Below, in pieces: positions 1 to 8,926 of a stretch of DNA of 64,000 nt (position 1 is its first letter; each line of letters begins with the position of its first letter). The notes below the pieces were generated by a model. The model did not search any database, was not told the DNA's origin, and worked only from the letters and a program-made list of their open reading frames with translations. The position numbers and the translations under genes were made by a program. Source of the stretch: Alicyclobacillaceae bacterium I2511 (GTDB taxonomy: Bacteria > Bacillota > Bacilli > Alicyclobacillales > Alicyclobacillaceae); NCBI GenBank assembly GCA_003584005.1, contig QXHL01000012.1, positions 1 to 64,000 of the forward strand, in the 5' to 3' direction.

Positions 1-11
1 TGCAACCCCAT

Positions 12-88
12 AAAACGCACCTCCGAATTGGTAATTTGGTTGCCTTAGACAGCTCCAATTTTACCATTTTCGAACCGGGGTGCGTTTT
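12..88 (+). terminator. possible terminator hairpin
   Basis: AAAACGCACC at 12-21 is complementary to GGTGCGTTTT at 79-88, and the 3' arm ends in T residues. The loop is long (57 nt), so this is only a possible end of a transcript entering from the left edge. Confidence 0.35.
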
Positions 89-110
89 GTTATTTACTCA
101 ACTTAGGGGG

Positions 111-131
111 CTTTCCGGACAACCTCTATAA
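111..131 (+). repeat. dispersed short repeat, copy A
   Basis: This copy contains the core GGACAACCTCTATAA (117-131), preceded by CTTTCC. Related copies lie at 22372-22389 (opposite strand, 18 identical bases CTTTCCGGACAACCTCTA), 24021-24036 and 24656-24671. All sit in intergenic DNA close to hairpins. The origin is unknown; it could be the end or scar of a mobile element. Confidence 0.6.
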
Positions 132-231
132 ATAACTCGTGGCTGAATTCGTTCTGCTCTGGACGAACACGAACAGGTATGTTAGACTTTGGGCATTGTT
201 TGAATGGAGTGCAGCAAGGATTAATAAATAT

Positions 232-314
232 GCGGGTGTGGCGGAATTGGCAGACGCACCAGATTTAGGTTCTGGCGGGCAACCGTGGGGGTTCGAGTCC
301 CTTCACCCGCACCA
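232..314 (+). tRNA. tRNA-Leu (anticodon UAG)
   Basis: The sequence folds as a class II tRNA. The acceptor arm GCGGGTG pairs with CACCCGC. The anticodon stem CCAGA/TCTGG encloses loop TTTAGGT, giving anticodon TAG, which reads CUA leucine codons. A variable arm and the T-loop GTTCGAGTC follow, and CCA is encoded at the 3' end. No other tRNA is next to it. Confidence 0.95.
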
Positions 315-474
315 TTGTTAGTTTGGTGGGCGAAATTTGTGTCCGCCTTTTTATATGCTTGTTCATGAAATCAAAACCCGCTTTGAGGGGTATGTAAAAA
401 ACGCTAGGTGTGCAGGGAATTCCAATGACCCATTACCTGTGGAACACTTCCTAATGCCATCAAGCGGTTCCACA

Positions 475-483
475 TGGTATGAT
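475..483 (+). promoter_or_regulatory. possible extended -10 promoter of ccpA
   Basis: TGG-TATGAT at 475-483 fits an extended -10 box (TGn followed by a TATAAT-like hexamer), 31 bases before the ccpA start. The -35 region is poor. This is an inference from position and motif only. Confidence 0.3.
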
Positions 484-514
484 AGAAAAAACTGGTGTGG
501 GGGGAGGTGCTGGC

Positions 515-1495
515 ATGACGGTGACTATTTACGATGTGGCTCGAGAAGCTAAAGTTTCCATGGCCACAGTATCCAGGGTACTTAACGGGACGGCCGTCGT
601 GAAAGATGACACCAAGCGACGGGTCTTAGATGCAATTGCTCACTTGAGATACAGACCCAATGCCGTAGCGAGAGGACTAGCCAGCAAAAAGACTAAAACT
701 ATTGGTGTAATTGTGCCCGATGTATCCGCTGCATTCGTGGCAGAGGTCGTACGGGGCATTGAAGATATTGCGACTATGTACAACTATCACATTATCTTGA
801 CCAACTCTGACGCACAAACGGATAGAGAGGTTGCATTGATAGGTACTATGTGGGAAAAGCAAGTCGATGGAATTGTGTTTATGACACATCGCTTGAATAA
901 ATCACAAATCAATGCATTTGAGCAAGCGCAAATTCCAGTGGTTCTGTGTGCCACGGAAGATGAAGAACGCCGTGTGCCCTCCGTTAACATTGATAACCGC
1001 CGCGCTGGGAAAGACGCAGCTGAGTACCTGATGAAACGTGGTTGCCAAAAAATTGCTTTCGTTACCACGGAGGAGGGACTTTCTGTACTGTCTGATCGCC
1101 GTGGGAAAGGGGTAGCGGCAGTGGTTCCCCCTGATTCGCTGATTCGAATTGACACTGGAAATGGACGCTATGAAACGGCTTTGCCGATTCTACAGGATTT
1201 CATTGCTACACGCAAAATTGATGGTATGATTGCCGCTTCTGACGAACTGGGGTTAGCGTCCATTCACGCAGCGCAGGATGTCGGTAAAAACACACCTCAG
1301 GATGTAAAAGTCATTGCTTTCGACAATACTCGCTTGGCCACAATGGTTCGACCTGAAATGACCGTAATTGCTCAACCAATGTACGATTTTGGTGCAGTGT
1401 CTATGCGGTTGTTGACTAAGTTATTATTGGAGGAACCGGTGGATAATTATACGGTGATTCTTGATCATAATGTGGTGGAAAGATCGTCCACCTAG
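515..1495 (+). CDS. ccpA: LacI-family regulator, probable catabolite control protein CcpA
   Basis: A DNA-binding regulator expected to act with HPr-Ser46-P at cre sites in carbon catabolite control. Residues 1-24 contain the LacI helix-turn-helix (YDVAREAKVSMATVSRVLNG). The hinge (RPNAVARGLASKKT) and the following RGIEDIATMYNY stretch are very CcpA-like, as is FDNTRLATMVRPEM near the C-terminus. I chose the ATG at 515 because GGGGAGGTG lies just upstream; a longer reading from 479 has no such site. At 326 aa it is slightly shorter than typical CcpA (about 332-334): the segment after IAFVTTEEG looks shortened, in the effector/HPr-binding half. It could therefore be a CcpA paralogue with altered co-repressor binding. 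Confidence 0.85.
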   Translation: MTVTIYDVAREAKVSMATVSRVLNGTAVVKDDTKRRVLDAIAHLRYRPNAVARGLASKKTKTIGVIVPDVSAAFVAEVVRGIEDIATMYNYHIILTNSDAQTDREVALIGTMWEKQVDGIVFMTHRLNKSQINAFEQAQIPVVLCATEDEERRVPSVNIDNRRAGKDAAEYLMKRGCQKIAFVTTEEGLSVLSDRRGKGVAAVVPPDSLIRIDTGNGRYETALPILQDFIATRKIDGMIAASDELGLASIHAAQDVGKNTPQDVKVIAFDNTRLATMVRPEMTVIAQPMYDFGAVSMRLLTKLLLEEPVDNYTVILDHNVVERSST

Positions 1496-1590
1496 GTGCC
1501 AGGGAAAACATACCTGTGGAGCGAACAGGTTTAGAATCCGAGACAGGGCTCTTAGAGCTTTTAAATAAATCGTAGGAAGGAGATGGGTTG

Positions 1591-2970
1591 GTGTTCGACG
1601 ACTTTGTCGCACAGCATGAGCGGGAAATGGTCGACACCTTGCAGACCTTACTGCAAATTCCCAGCGTGCTGGGACCTGCATTGCCACATCAGCCTTTTGG
1701 AACAGAAATTGACAGAGCTCTGCAAAGTGTCCTTCAGCTTGCAGAGCAATATGAGCTGGTGACTTGTAACGTAGATGGATACGCTGGCCATGTGGAGTAT
1801 GGTGAGGGTGCTGAATATGTGGGAGTACTTTGCCACTTAGACGTAGTACCAGCGGGTGAAGGGTGGACAACCCCAGCATTTTCTGCGGCAATTCGGGAGG
1901 GACGAATATACGGCAGGGGTGCGATTGATGATAAAGGTCCATCATTGAGCGCACTTTGGGGCTTGATAGCAATAAAAGCGTTAGGATTGCAACCGCGTCG
2001 TAAAATTCGCATAATTTTTGGGCTGGATGAAGAAAGCGAATGGCGCTGTGTCAAACAGTATTTTCAAAAGGAAAGTTTCCCCTTGGGGGGATTTACTCCG
2101 GATGCAGATTTTCCCCTGGTTTTTGCCGAAAAGGGATTGGTAACACTAAAGCTTGTGGTGTCTGCAGACGTATTGTCCATGAGCCCTCGCGTGGTACGCT
2201 TCGAGGGGGGGGAACGAGTCAATATGGTCCCTGATTTAGCAGTAGCGGTTGTCGAATGTCATTCAGAAACGGCTGCCCTGGAATGGCAACAGGCGATGAC
2301 TAGAGAAGCTAAATCTAAGCAAGTGGATGTGGATGTTATGACATCCGGGTCTCAAATTGAGTTAAATGTGAGAGGCATTTCTGCCCATGGAAGTACACCA
2401 CACCAGGGGCGCAATGCGATTTGTCTGCTCGCAGGACTTTTGTCTTCTCAACCCATTGCGAACGTCTCCTTATGGCGATTTTTAGCACAACAAGATACGT
2501 CCGGGAAATCATTGGGGATTGAAATAAGTGATGAGGTCATGGGCCCCTTGACAGTGAACTTAGGCATGTCCAAACTGACAGGAGAACAATATACATGTTG
2601 GTTTGACGTTCGTTATCCGGTAAATGTCCGGCCTGATGACCTAATTACTCGCTGTGTGGCGTATGTATCAGATAAGTGGAATATTGACATGGTTCATCAA
2701 GTGGAGCCTTTGTACATGCCTTTGGCACATCCAGTGGCACAGGTATTGCAGGACGTTTATCGACAAGAGACCGGGGATGACGCGGGGCCGATAGCCATCG
2801 GAGGTGCAACCTATGCTCGAGTCATTCCGAATGCAGTGGCTTTTGGACCCGTGTTTCCAGGTCAAAGAGACGTAGCACACCAGCCAGACGAGTCATGGGA
2901 TCTGCAAGACTACTTGCGTTGCGTAAAAATATATGCGCGAGCCATGTTAGAGCTGGCAAATCATTTGTAG
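1591..2970 (+). CDS. pepV: M20 family dipeptidase PepV
   Basis: A cytoplasmic zinc metallopeptidase of the M20 family, expected to cleave dipeptides and some N-terminal amino acids. The metal and catalytic motifs are visible: HLDVVP near residue 82, DDKGP near 114 and DEESEW near 147. HGSTPHQGRNA further on belongs to the inserted dimerisation/lid domain. The C-terminal half carries IGGATYARV, typical of PepV. Length (459 aa) matches the family. GTG at 1591 has a good ribosome site (GGAAGGAG, 1575-1582); TTG at 1588 is also possible. It follows ccpA by about 95 bases and is followed by mecA after 33 bases. Confidence 0.9.
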   Translation: MFDDFVAQHEREMVDTLQTLLQIPSVLGPALPHQPFGTEIDRALQSVLQLAEQYELVTCNVDGYAGHVEYGEGAEYVGVLCHLDVVPAGEGWTTPAFSAAIREGRIYGRGAIDDKGPSLSALWGLIAIKALGLQPRRKIRIIFGLDEESEWRCVKQYFQKESFPLGGFTPDADFPLVFAEKGLVTLKLVVSADVLSMSPRVVRFEGGERVNMVPDLAVAVVECHSETAALEWQQAMTREAKSKQVDVDVMTSGSQIELNVRGISAHGSTPHQGRNAICLLAGLLSSQPIANVSLWRFLAQQDTSGKSLGIEISDEVMGPLTVNLGMSKLTGEQYTCWFDVRYPVNVRPDDLITRCVAYVSDKWNIDMVHQVEPLYMPLAHPVAQVLQDVYRQETGDDAGPIAIGGATYARVIPNAVAFGPVFPGQRDVAHQPDESWDLQDYLRCVKIYARAMLELANHL

Positions 2971-3003
2971 GGACTACGTCTGTAGTTAGGGGAGGGAAGG
3001 GGC

Positions 3004-3645
3004 ATGCGTGTCGAGCGGATCGCCCGAAATAAGGTTCGGATCTTCATCAGCTATGAAGATCTAGAAAAAAGGGGTATAGACCGTAATGAATTATGGAAAA
3101 ACGGTCGTAAAGTACAAGAATTGTTTTGGGATATGATGGAAACTGCATACGAACAAACGGGGTTTGAAATAGTCGGTCCAGTTTCTATTGAAGCTTTTAC
3201 CATGCCCACGGAAGGCGTGGTTGTGATTGTTACACGGGTTCCCGCCCTACCCATGCATAACCGTTCAGAGAATGCGGATGAGGAAGAGGACTTTGATGAA
3301 GAAGAGGACTACGGTCTGGCAGATGATGGTGATTCCGGGAATTCACTTTCATTGTTTGCACTGAGTCCTGTATTTCGATTTGATGACATGGAAGACGCCA
3401 TTCGGGCAGCGCATGCTATGATAAGTAACCCGCCAGTCTCTACAGTATACAAGTACCAAGGCGTCTACTATGTAACTTTGGAGGAAAGCGAGCTAACTCG
3501 AGATGAATTTGAGTCTGCTGCGGCTGCACTGTTGGAATATGGTGAAAAAACGTCTATGACGGACGCCTTTCTATTTGAATATGCAGAATTGCTATTAGAT
3601 GGGAATGGGTTGGCACAACTGGCTAAAATTTTCCCATTAAGTTAG
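3004..3645 (+). CDS. mecA: adaptor protein MecA
   Basis: An adaptor that brings substrates such as ComK or misfolded proteins to the ClpC-ClpP protease. The N-terminal domain (about residues 1-80, beginning MRVERIARNKVRIFISYEDL) is typical. An acidic linker rich in D and E (about residues 90-115) separates it from the C-terminal ClpC-binding domain, where FALSPVFRFDDMEDAI and the later YLLEYGE-like region fit the family. The 213 aa length is normal. A GGGGAGGGAAGGGGC stretch just before the ATG supplies the ribosome site. Confidence 0.93.
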   Translation: MRVERIARNKVRIFISYEDLEKRGIDRNELWKNGRKVQELFWDMMETAYEQTGFEIVGPVSIEAFTMPTEGVVVIVTRVPALPMHNRSENADEEEDFDEEEDYGLADDGDSGNSLSLFALSPVFRFDDMEDAIRAAHAMISNPPVSTVYKYQGVYYVTLEESELTRDEFESAAAALLEYGEKTSMTDAFLFEYAELLLDGNGLAQLAKIFPLS

Positions 3646-3742
3646 TCAAGCATGTGTTCAAAAATGGGTAAAAGTGAGTTGCAGGTATAACGAATCGTTT
3701 GTGGACAACCCTTGTGTGAACTGACATCAAGTAACCATTTAT

Positions 3743-3953
3743 TTAAACAAATCTACCGCCTGATAAAAAGAAAGCGGCCAGTGCAGCTGCCATGTGTGGG
3801 CCCACTGGCGTACCTCCAAATCCTGAAATATCAATGACAGCATCAATGAAGATGATAATCAGCAAGGGTGGATATTGTTATAAAATTTTTAACCATTTGT
3901 AATTCATGACCGTAGCTATCATTCCGGCAATGACGGTTAAGAGTCCAAGCCAT
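3743..3953 (-). pseudogene. decayed gene for a small membrane protein
   Basis: Reading the minus strand from 3953, an ATG behind GGAGGG is followed, one base out of frame, by a hydrophobic frame LGLLTVIAGMIATVMNYKW. That frame meets an in-frame TAA at 3880-3878 (next residues Q, Y). It then continues PPLLIIIFIDAVIDISGFGG and on to a TAA at 3745-3743. Removing one base near the start and one stop codon would restore a protein of about 70 aa with two membrane-like segments. I do not recognise the family. It could also be two unrelated chance frames, but the hydrophobic pattern on both sides of the stop in the same frame argues for a decayed gene. The rest of the mecA-glutamate dehydrogenase gap shows nothing else. 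Confidence 0.55.
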
Positions 3954-4078
3954 CTCGTTTCCCTCCATCAGACACCCCTTTGTACATTGTATTCAGTGAT
4001 TCACAGGCCCATGTTAGGAAGAATGAACTTAAAGTTGTATACTAATTCTGTCTATCTTGGTGTAAAGGGCGGTTTTTC

Positions 4079-5392
4079 ATGGATAAGCAAATAGAATATC
4101 CGGTTATTCCTCCCAAAGGGCAGTCTGAACAGCCGGAAATTGATTTTCTTGAACAAATTCAATCACTCACGGATGGGGCATTAGCACAATTAGGATTACA
4201 GAATGAGCTTCGAGATTTAATATTGGAACCTTGGCGGGTTCTGAAGGTTCGGTTTCCGGTTCATATGGATGATGGTAGAATTGAAGTTTTTACTGGATAC
4301 CGTGTTCAGCACAATGATGCCGTTGGCCCCACACACGGGGGTGTACGGCTTCATCCAGACGTCACTGAAGATGGCATGAAGGCACTTTCCATGTGGATGT
4401 CCATTAAATGTGGCATTACGGATCTGCCATTTGGAGGTGGTAAGGGGGGGATTGTCTGTGACCCACGGCAGATGTCCTTTGACGAAGTGGAGCATGTGAG
4501 TCGAGCCTATGTGCGTTCCATCAGCCAGATGGTAGGCTCAAATAAAGATATTCTTGCTCCTGACGTATTTAGTAACTCTCAAAATATGGCATGGATGTTG
4601 GACGAGTATACCCATCTCAGAGAATTTGATGCTCCAGGCTTTATTACAGGGAAGCCCTTGGTACTCGGGGGAACTCGTGGACGAGAAAGCGCAACAGCGC
4701 GCGGTGTTGCTATATGTACACAACAAGCATTACAGGAGTTACAGATTCCACTGTATCAAGCACGTGTGATTATTCAAGGATTTGGCAATGTGGGTAGCTA
4801 TTTAGCGCAAACATTGTTTGACCAAGGTGCTAAAATCATTGGCATTGCTGATGCCTATGGGGGTCTATATGAGGAAGATGGACTAGATGTCCCTGATTTG
4901 TTGGAAAGAAGGGATTCATTTGGTACGATTACCAAACTGTTTCGCAATACCTTATCCAACACAGAGATGTTAGAAAAACCTTGTGATGTTCTTGTTTTGG
5001 CTGCTTTTGATCAACAGATTACAGAGAAAAATGCCCAACATATTCAAGCCCGCATTGTGGTTGAGGCGGCCAATTCACCCATGACAGCCGCTGCCACCGT
5101 TATTCTCACCGCTGCTGACGTTTTGTTAGTCCCTGATGTGCTGGGCAGTTCTGGTGAAGTTGTGGTTTCTTATTTTGAGTGGATACAAAATAATCAGGGA
5201 CTCTATTGGACAGGTGAGGAAGTGGAGTCAAAGTTAGCGTATATCATGAGTAATAGTTTTCATAGAGTATATGAAACAGCACAAAGGTATCATGTGGATA
5301 TGCGCCTTGCTGCCTATATGGTGGGTCTTCGACGCATGGTTGAGGCAATTTCAGCACGTGGTTACGGACCAAATGGACGGTATCTATTTTAA
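4079..5392 (+). CDS. gudB: NAD-specific glutamate dehydrogenase
   Basis: Catalyses oxidative deamination of glutamate to 2-oxoglutarate and ammonia with NAD+. The catalytic half contains GPTHGGVRLHP, MSIKCGITDLPFGGGKGGI and NKDILAPDVFSN. The Rossmann half carries GFGNVGSYLA and EAANSPMT. The 437 aa length fits the Bacillus GudB/RocG type. No insertion like the tandem duplication of laboratory B. subtilis GudB is seen. The ribosome site (AAAGGGCGG) is weak. TATACT at 4038-4043 could be a -10 box, with a poor -35. It is the first gene of the stretch syntenic with B. subtilis gudB-sleB-ypeB. Choosing gudB rather than rocG rests on context only. Confidence 0.88.
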   Translation: MDKQIEYPVIPPKGQSEQPEIDFLEQIQSLTDGALAQLGLQNELRDLILEPWRVLKVRFPVHMDDGRIEVFTGYRVQHNDAVGPTHGGVRLHPDVTEDGMKALSMWMSIKCGITDLPFGGGKGGIVCDPRQMSFDEVEHVSRAYVRSISQMVGSNKDILAPDVFSNSQNMAWMLDEYTHLREFDAPGFITGKPLVLGGTRGRESATARGVAICTQQALQELQIPLYQARVIIQGFGNVGSYLAQTLFDQGAKIIGIADAYGGLYEEDGLDVPDLLERRDSFGTITKLFRNTLSNTEMLEKPCDVLVLAAFDQQITEKNAQHIQARIVVEAANSPMTAAATVILTAADVLLVPDVLGSSGEVVVSYFEWIQNNQGLYWTGEEVESKLAYIMSNSFHRVYETAQRYHVDMRLAAYMVGLRRMVEAISARGYGPNGRYLF

Positions 5393-5576
5393 GGGATACT
5401 GTTTTTAAGTACACGCACAGGCGGTGAGTTGTTGACAGGTTTCCATTAGCTTTTACCCATAGGGATTAGGCCGTGGAAAAGTCGAAAGCTTTATTGGGTA
5501 ATTAGTTTAGTTCAGTGCTCCCACGGCCATAATGTTGTTCAACATGGGAAAAGTGGATTTTAGGGGGCACGATTTA

Positions 5577-5798
5577 ATGCAGGCTCAAGCAATGTTTTCT
5601 CAGGCAATGATTTCTCAAGGAGTGAAAGATATCGGGATGCTATCACAACACAGAGTGAAGGTCTATATTCGCTGCCGAAAATGTGGTGAAACATTCATTC
5701 TTCGTGGTGTTCGGGATGCCAAAGGCCGCGTTGAGACCGGATTTAAACGTTGCGTCTGTGATAATGAAGAAGATTTTGATATTGAGCCTTTAAGTTAA
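5577..5798 (+). CDS. small zinc-ribbon-like protein of unknown function
   Basis: A 73-residue protein. An Ala/Met/Gln-rich N-terminus (MQAQAMFSQAMISQG) precedes a basic stretch with CRKC and then CVC, separated by about 26 residues. This could bind one zinc ion. The ATG at 5577 follows AGGGGG at 5562-5567 with good spacing; an upstream in-frame ATG at 5532 lacks a ribosome site. A hairpin-forming pair GGCCGTGG (5469-5476) and CCACGGCC (5521-5528) brackets its upstream region and could be a regulatory RNA or DNA structure. I do not recognise the family. The four cysteine positions are not those of anti-TRAP. It sits alone between glutamate dehydrogenase and sleB. Confidence 0.6.
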   Translation: MQAQAMFSQAMISQGVKDIGMLSQHRVKVYIRCRKCGETFILRGVRDAKGRVETGFKRCVCDNEEDFDIEPLS

Positions 5799-6019
5799 AG
5801 TTTTCACTCTTTTACCCACCCTACGCGTTTCAGCACAATGTCTTTTAATTATGTTGCTTTTCATGCAAATACACAATGTCTATCCGAATGTCTGTCCGAA
5901 ATTTGGGCAGGCATATTTTCATTGATAGGGTGGAACAATCCTTGTAGAATTCCACAGCTGTTGTTTAATTTTAAAAATCAACAATCTCCAACTTAAGGAA
6001 ACTAGAAGGAGCGTAGCGG

Positions 6020-6823
6020 ATGGGCAACAAACTACAGGCTTTTGCATGGAGAGTTACTGTCCTTGTGTTGGCAGCCTTTTTTCTTTCAGCAATTTTTCTA
6101 CCACTTGTTTCAGTAAAAGCATTTACATCGCAAAATTTGGCCGAGGGAAGCGTCAATAACGACGTATTCGAATTACAAGGTCGTCTACAATTTCTGGGGT
6201 ATTATCACGGCAAAGTTGATGGGACCTTCGGAAAACTAACCTACTGGGCTGTGAAAAATTTCCAGTCAAGTTTTGGTCTGCCTGTTACAGGTTTCGTGAA
6301 TATGCCCACCAAGATAATGTTGGTGAAAGCTACATCCGATTGGCACTCCAGTTGGTATAAAGCACAGCATCAGGGTAATTCAGGACCTGCTTATGGAGGT
6401 ACTGCACAAGTTGTCATGACTGGGAACCAACAGTCAAGTTCTCAAGTACTGCCGGTTGTTCCAGGTTTGACGGCTGCAGATTTGAATTTAATGGCCCACG
6501 TGGTTTACGCAGAGGCTAGGGGGGAGCCCTTTGATGGTGAGGTGGCCGTTGCTGCTGTTGTACTTAATCGGTTGCATGACCCCAAATTCCCACATACTAT
6601 TCCGGGCATAATTTATCAACCAGGAGCTTTTACCTCTGTGAATGACGGACAGATTAATTTACAGCCCAATCAACAGTCCATGAATGCGGTGATGGATGCT
6701 GTGCATGGTTGGGATCCTAGTCATGGAGCTTTGTACTACTTCAATCCATCCACTTCAACCAGTACATGGATATGGTCAAAGCCGGAGATACTGCAAATTG
6801 GGCATCACATTTTTTGCAGTTAG
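6020..6823 (+). CDS. sleB: spore cortex-lytic enzyme SleB
   Basis: A lytic transglycosylase that degrades muramic-delta-lactam-containing spore cortex during germination. Order of parts: a signal peptide (hydrophobic residues 12-33, ending near VKAF), a peptidoglycan-binding domain (about 45-95: DVFELQGRLQFLGYYHGKVDG...FGLPVTG), a Ser/Gln-rich linker, then the hydrolase domain (about 150-267) with VVYAEARGEPFDGEVAVAAV, VLNRL and YQPGAFTSVNDG. The glutamate in YAEARGE is the expected catalytic residue. Ribosome site GAAGGAG before ATG. The stop codon overlaps the ribosome-site region of ypeB, its usual partner, so the two are very probably co-transcribed in the forespore. Confidence 0.93.
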   Translation: MGNKLQAFAWRVTVLVLAAFFLSAIFLPLVSVKAFTSQNLAEGSVNNDVFELQGRLQFLGYYHGKVDGTFGKLTYWAVKNFQSSFGLPVTGFVNMPTKIMLVKATSDWHSSWYKAQHQGNSGPAYGGTAQVVMTGNQQSSSQVLPVVPGLTAADLNLMAHVVYAEARGEPFDGEVAVAAVVLNRLHDPKFPHTIPGIIYQPGAFTSVNDGQINLQPNQQSMNAVMDAVHGWDPSHGALYYFNPSTSTSTWIWSKPEILQIGHHIFCS

Positions 6824-6834
6824 GAGGAAGTGTT

Positions 6835-8160
6835 TTGCGATTACATCACACAACATGGATAGTGATTCCAATAATTGGAATGGCCTTTATCGGTGTCGGT
6901 TTAGGTTTATGGGGGTACAACCAACATCTTGAAAAACAGGCTATAATCTATCAGACCGAGGCACAGTACGCGAATACATTTCACACACTTGTTTCAAATA
7001 TGCAAAACACACAAATTCAACTTGCTGAAACTCAGATTTCCACAGATCCTAGTACATTTCAACAACATCTGAGGGATTTGTGGAGGCTAAATTACGCTTC
7101 ACAACAGGAGATAGGGCGGTTGCCTTTGGCCTTAATGCCCATGCACACAACTCAAGCATTTTTGGTTCACGTGTGCAAGAACATGGAACAATGGATGAAT
7201 GACAATACTCCACCCACAAATAAAAAGGTGCAAAAACAGTTGCAAGTTTATTACAATGAATCCAGGCAACTACACACACAACTGACTGGATTGCAAGAAA
7301 AAGTAATGGACAAGAACTTGCAATGGTTAGCAGTAAATCAGGATTTAGCACATTCACATGGAGACAACCAGATTATTGATGGATTTCGCGATCTTGACCA
7401 TGTATCCAAAACCTTTACGGAATCTGAGTTTTCTCCGGAGAGTGTACACAGGCAAAGTCAGCCTCATTTTTCATCTGCACAGCCGATACTTACAGGACAA
7501 CAAGCGACCCAACAGCTGGCACATTTTTTAGGATCTGGAGACTGGAAAAAGTGGTCTGTAAATTTGACAGGAAAAGGCGCTATTCGTCCTGATTATTTGA
7601 TACATGGAACTATTGATGGTAATACATTGTCAGGTGCAGTCAGCAAAAATTCAGGACACATCATATATTTTCACATCGCACAGGATAATCAGCCCAGCAA
7701 CAAACTGATTTTTGATGTTCTGCAAGCCCAAAGTATTGCTCATAAATTCCTCCAAAGCAGGGGTATTTATGCTCCCCTAGTACAAGATATACAACCCTAT
7801 AATAGCCAAGTTTATATTGTACTTAATCCAGAATATCTGGGAACCCCTGTCCTAGGTCGTTCGATTGTTCTAAAAGTTTCGTTAATCTCCGGAAAGGTGA
7901 TCCAATATGATGCTAGTCAATATTATGATTACCCAGTGACCCTTGTTCCACAACGACAATTTTCAGCGGCTCAATTAAAGCAAAAATTAAGTAATAATTT
8001 CCATATTGAACAACAACGATCAGTCCTTTTGTTGGATGACCAGCATCATTACCAACCAGCGGTTGTCTTTGACGGAGTGATTTATCATGAGACCTATAGA
8101 GTGTTTGTCAATGCCGTTACAGGAAAGGAAATGCATATAGACTTGCTGTCCAAACTCTAG
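6835..8160 (+). CDS. ypeB: germination protein YpeB
   Basis: Membrane-anchored partner that stabilises and localises SleB in the dormant spore. An N-terminal membrane segment (about residues 8-28, WIVIPIIGMAFIGVGLGLWG) is followed by a long helical, Gln-rich region and C-terminal PepSY-type repeats (for example AQSIAHKFLQSRGIY and the final YRVFVNAVTGKEMHIDLL). The TTG at 6835 is preferred because AGGAGGAAG directly precedes it, just after the sleB stop at 6821-6823. An in-frame ATG at 6766 would overlap sleB by 58 bases with no ribosome site. Predicted 441 aa, close to the usual 450. Confidence 0.92.
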   Translation: MRLHHTTWIVIPIIGMAFIGVGLGLWGYNQHLEKQAIIYQTEAQYANTFHTLVSNMQNTQIQLAETQISTDPSTFQQHLRDLWRLNYASQQEIGRLPLALMPMHTTQAFLVHVCKNMEQWMNDNTPPTNKKVQKQLQVYYNESRQLHTQLTGLQEKVMDKNLQWLAVNQDLAHSHGDNQIIDGFRDLDHVSKTFTESEFSPESVHRQSQPHFSSAQPILTGQQATQQLAHFLGSGDWKKWSVNLTGKGAIRPDYLIHGTIDGNTLSGAVSKNSGHIIYFHIAQDNQPSNKLIFDVLQAQSIAHKFLQSRGIYAPLVQDIQPYNSQVYIVLNPEYLGTPVLGRSIVLKVSLISGKVIQYDASQYYDYPVTLVPQRQFSAAQLKQKLSNNFHIEQQRSVLLLDDQHHYQPAVVFDGVIYHETYRVFVNAVTGKEMHIDLLSKL

Positions 8161-8199
8161 GCTTCATCCATTAGATTCGCACCCTTACGGAGGATTCCT

Positions 8200-8205
8200 T
8201 ATAAT
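8200..8205 (+). promoter_or_regulatory. possible -10 box upstream of ypfA
   Basis: A perfect TATAAT lies 51 bases before the ypfA start. No convincing -35 is visible 16-18 bases upstream, so an activator or an undetected element may be needed. Confidence 0.35.
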
Positions 8206-8255
8206 AGGGGATATAAGTTTATAGCGGTGTCTGTGGGAGGTGCGTCTGTCTGCTA

Positions 8256-8897
8256 ATGCTTCCAATGATTGGTCAAACTCTGTATGTTCGCCGCACACGC
8301 ACGGATCTGGTAACTTTCAAATCTCGGCTTGTGGAACTTCGTCAGACATTTGGATATCTAGATATTCCAATTCATGCAGAGCATCATACACCCCTCCAGA
8401 TTGAACGAGGAGAGGCATTCTGGGTGGAATTTCGGGAACAAGATGGCGCTTTATGTGCTTTTCCCACCCATCTTCTTTCTGTTGAAGCAATTCCACAGAC
8501 AGTTTGGCAGATTGAATTGCCATCAGAAGACGATGTACTACGGGAGCAACGGCGAGATTTTTTTCGGGTCCAGGCCAGTTTTCCAGTTAAACTGGAGTAT
8601 GAAAACGAGACACACAAATTTCTCGTGGATGTCATGTGTAAGGACATCAGCGGTGGAGGAATGGCACTCATTATTCCTAGGTCTGTGTTGATACACGCGG
8701 GTTCACTGGTGCGTGTTCGTTTTACATTACCTAGTCTGAACTTTGCGGTCGATACATTTTGCAATGTCATTCGTGTCGGCCCCATGAATGATCATGGATA
8801 CAAAGTGACTTCTTTAGAATTTTCAAATCTTAAAGAGCCAATTCGGAAAAAAATTATTCAATTTACGTTTTGGCGTCAAAGATATTTACAGGAATGA
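8256..8897 (+). CDS. ypfA: PilZ-domain flagellar brake protein (YpfA/DgrA type)
   Basis: A cytoplasmic cyclic-di-GMP receptor of the YcgR type. The N-terminal YcgR-like domain covers about residues 1-95. The PilZ domain begins at REQRRDFFRVQA (about 100), where the R-x-x-x-R pattern binds c-di-GMP, followed by DISGGGMAL (about 132), the second binding motif. The 213 aa length fits YpfA. Binding of c-di-GMP is expected to slow motility, although no flagellar gene is in this window. GGGAGGTG lies 15 bases upstream of the ATG. It precedes the ypfB-like gene and cmk, as in B. subtilis. Confidence 0.88.
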   Translation: MLPMIGQTLYVRRTRTDLVTFKSRLVELRQTFGYLDIPIHAEHHTPLQIERGEAFWVEFREQDGALCAFPTHLLSVEAIPQTVWQIELPSEDDVLREQRRDFFRVQASFPVKLEYENETHKFLVDVMCKDISGGGMALIIPRSVLIHAGSLVRVRFTLPSLNFAVDTFCNVIRVGPMNDHGYKVTSLEFSNLKEPIRKKIIQFTFWRQRYLQE

Positions 8898-8926
8898 GAT
8901 GAGTTATCGTCAAACTGGACGATTTT

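Noticed and set aside
5927-5940. AGGGTGGAAC, resembling the T-box core before sleB
   Set aside because: Only the core-like string is present; there is no specifier loop, antiterminator partner or aminoacyl-tRNA-related gene.
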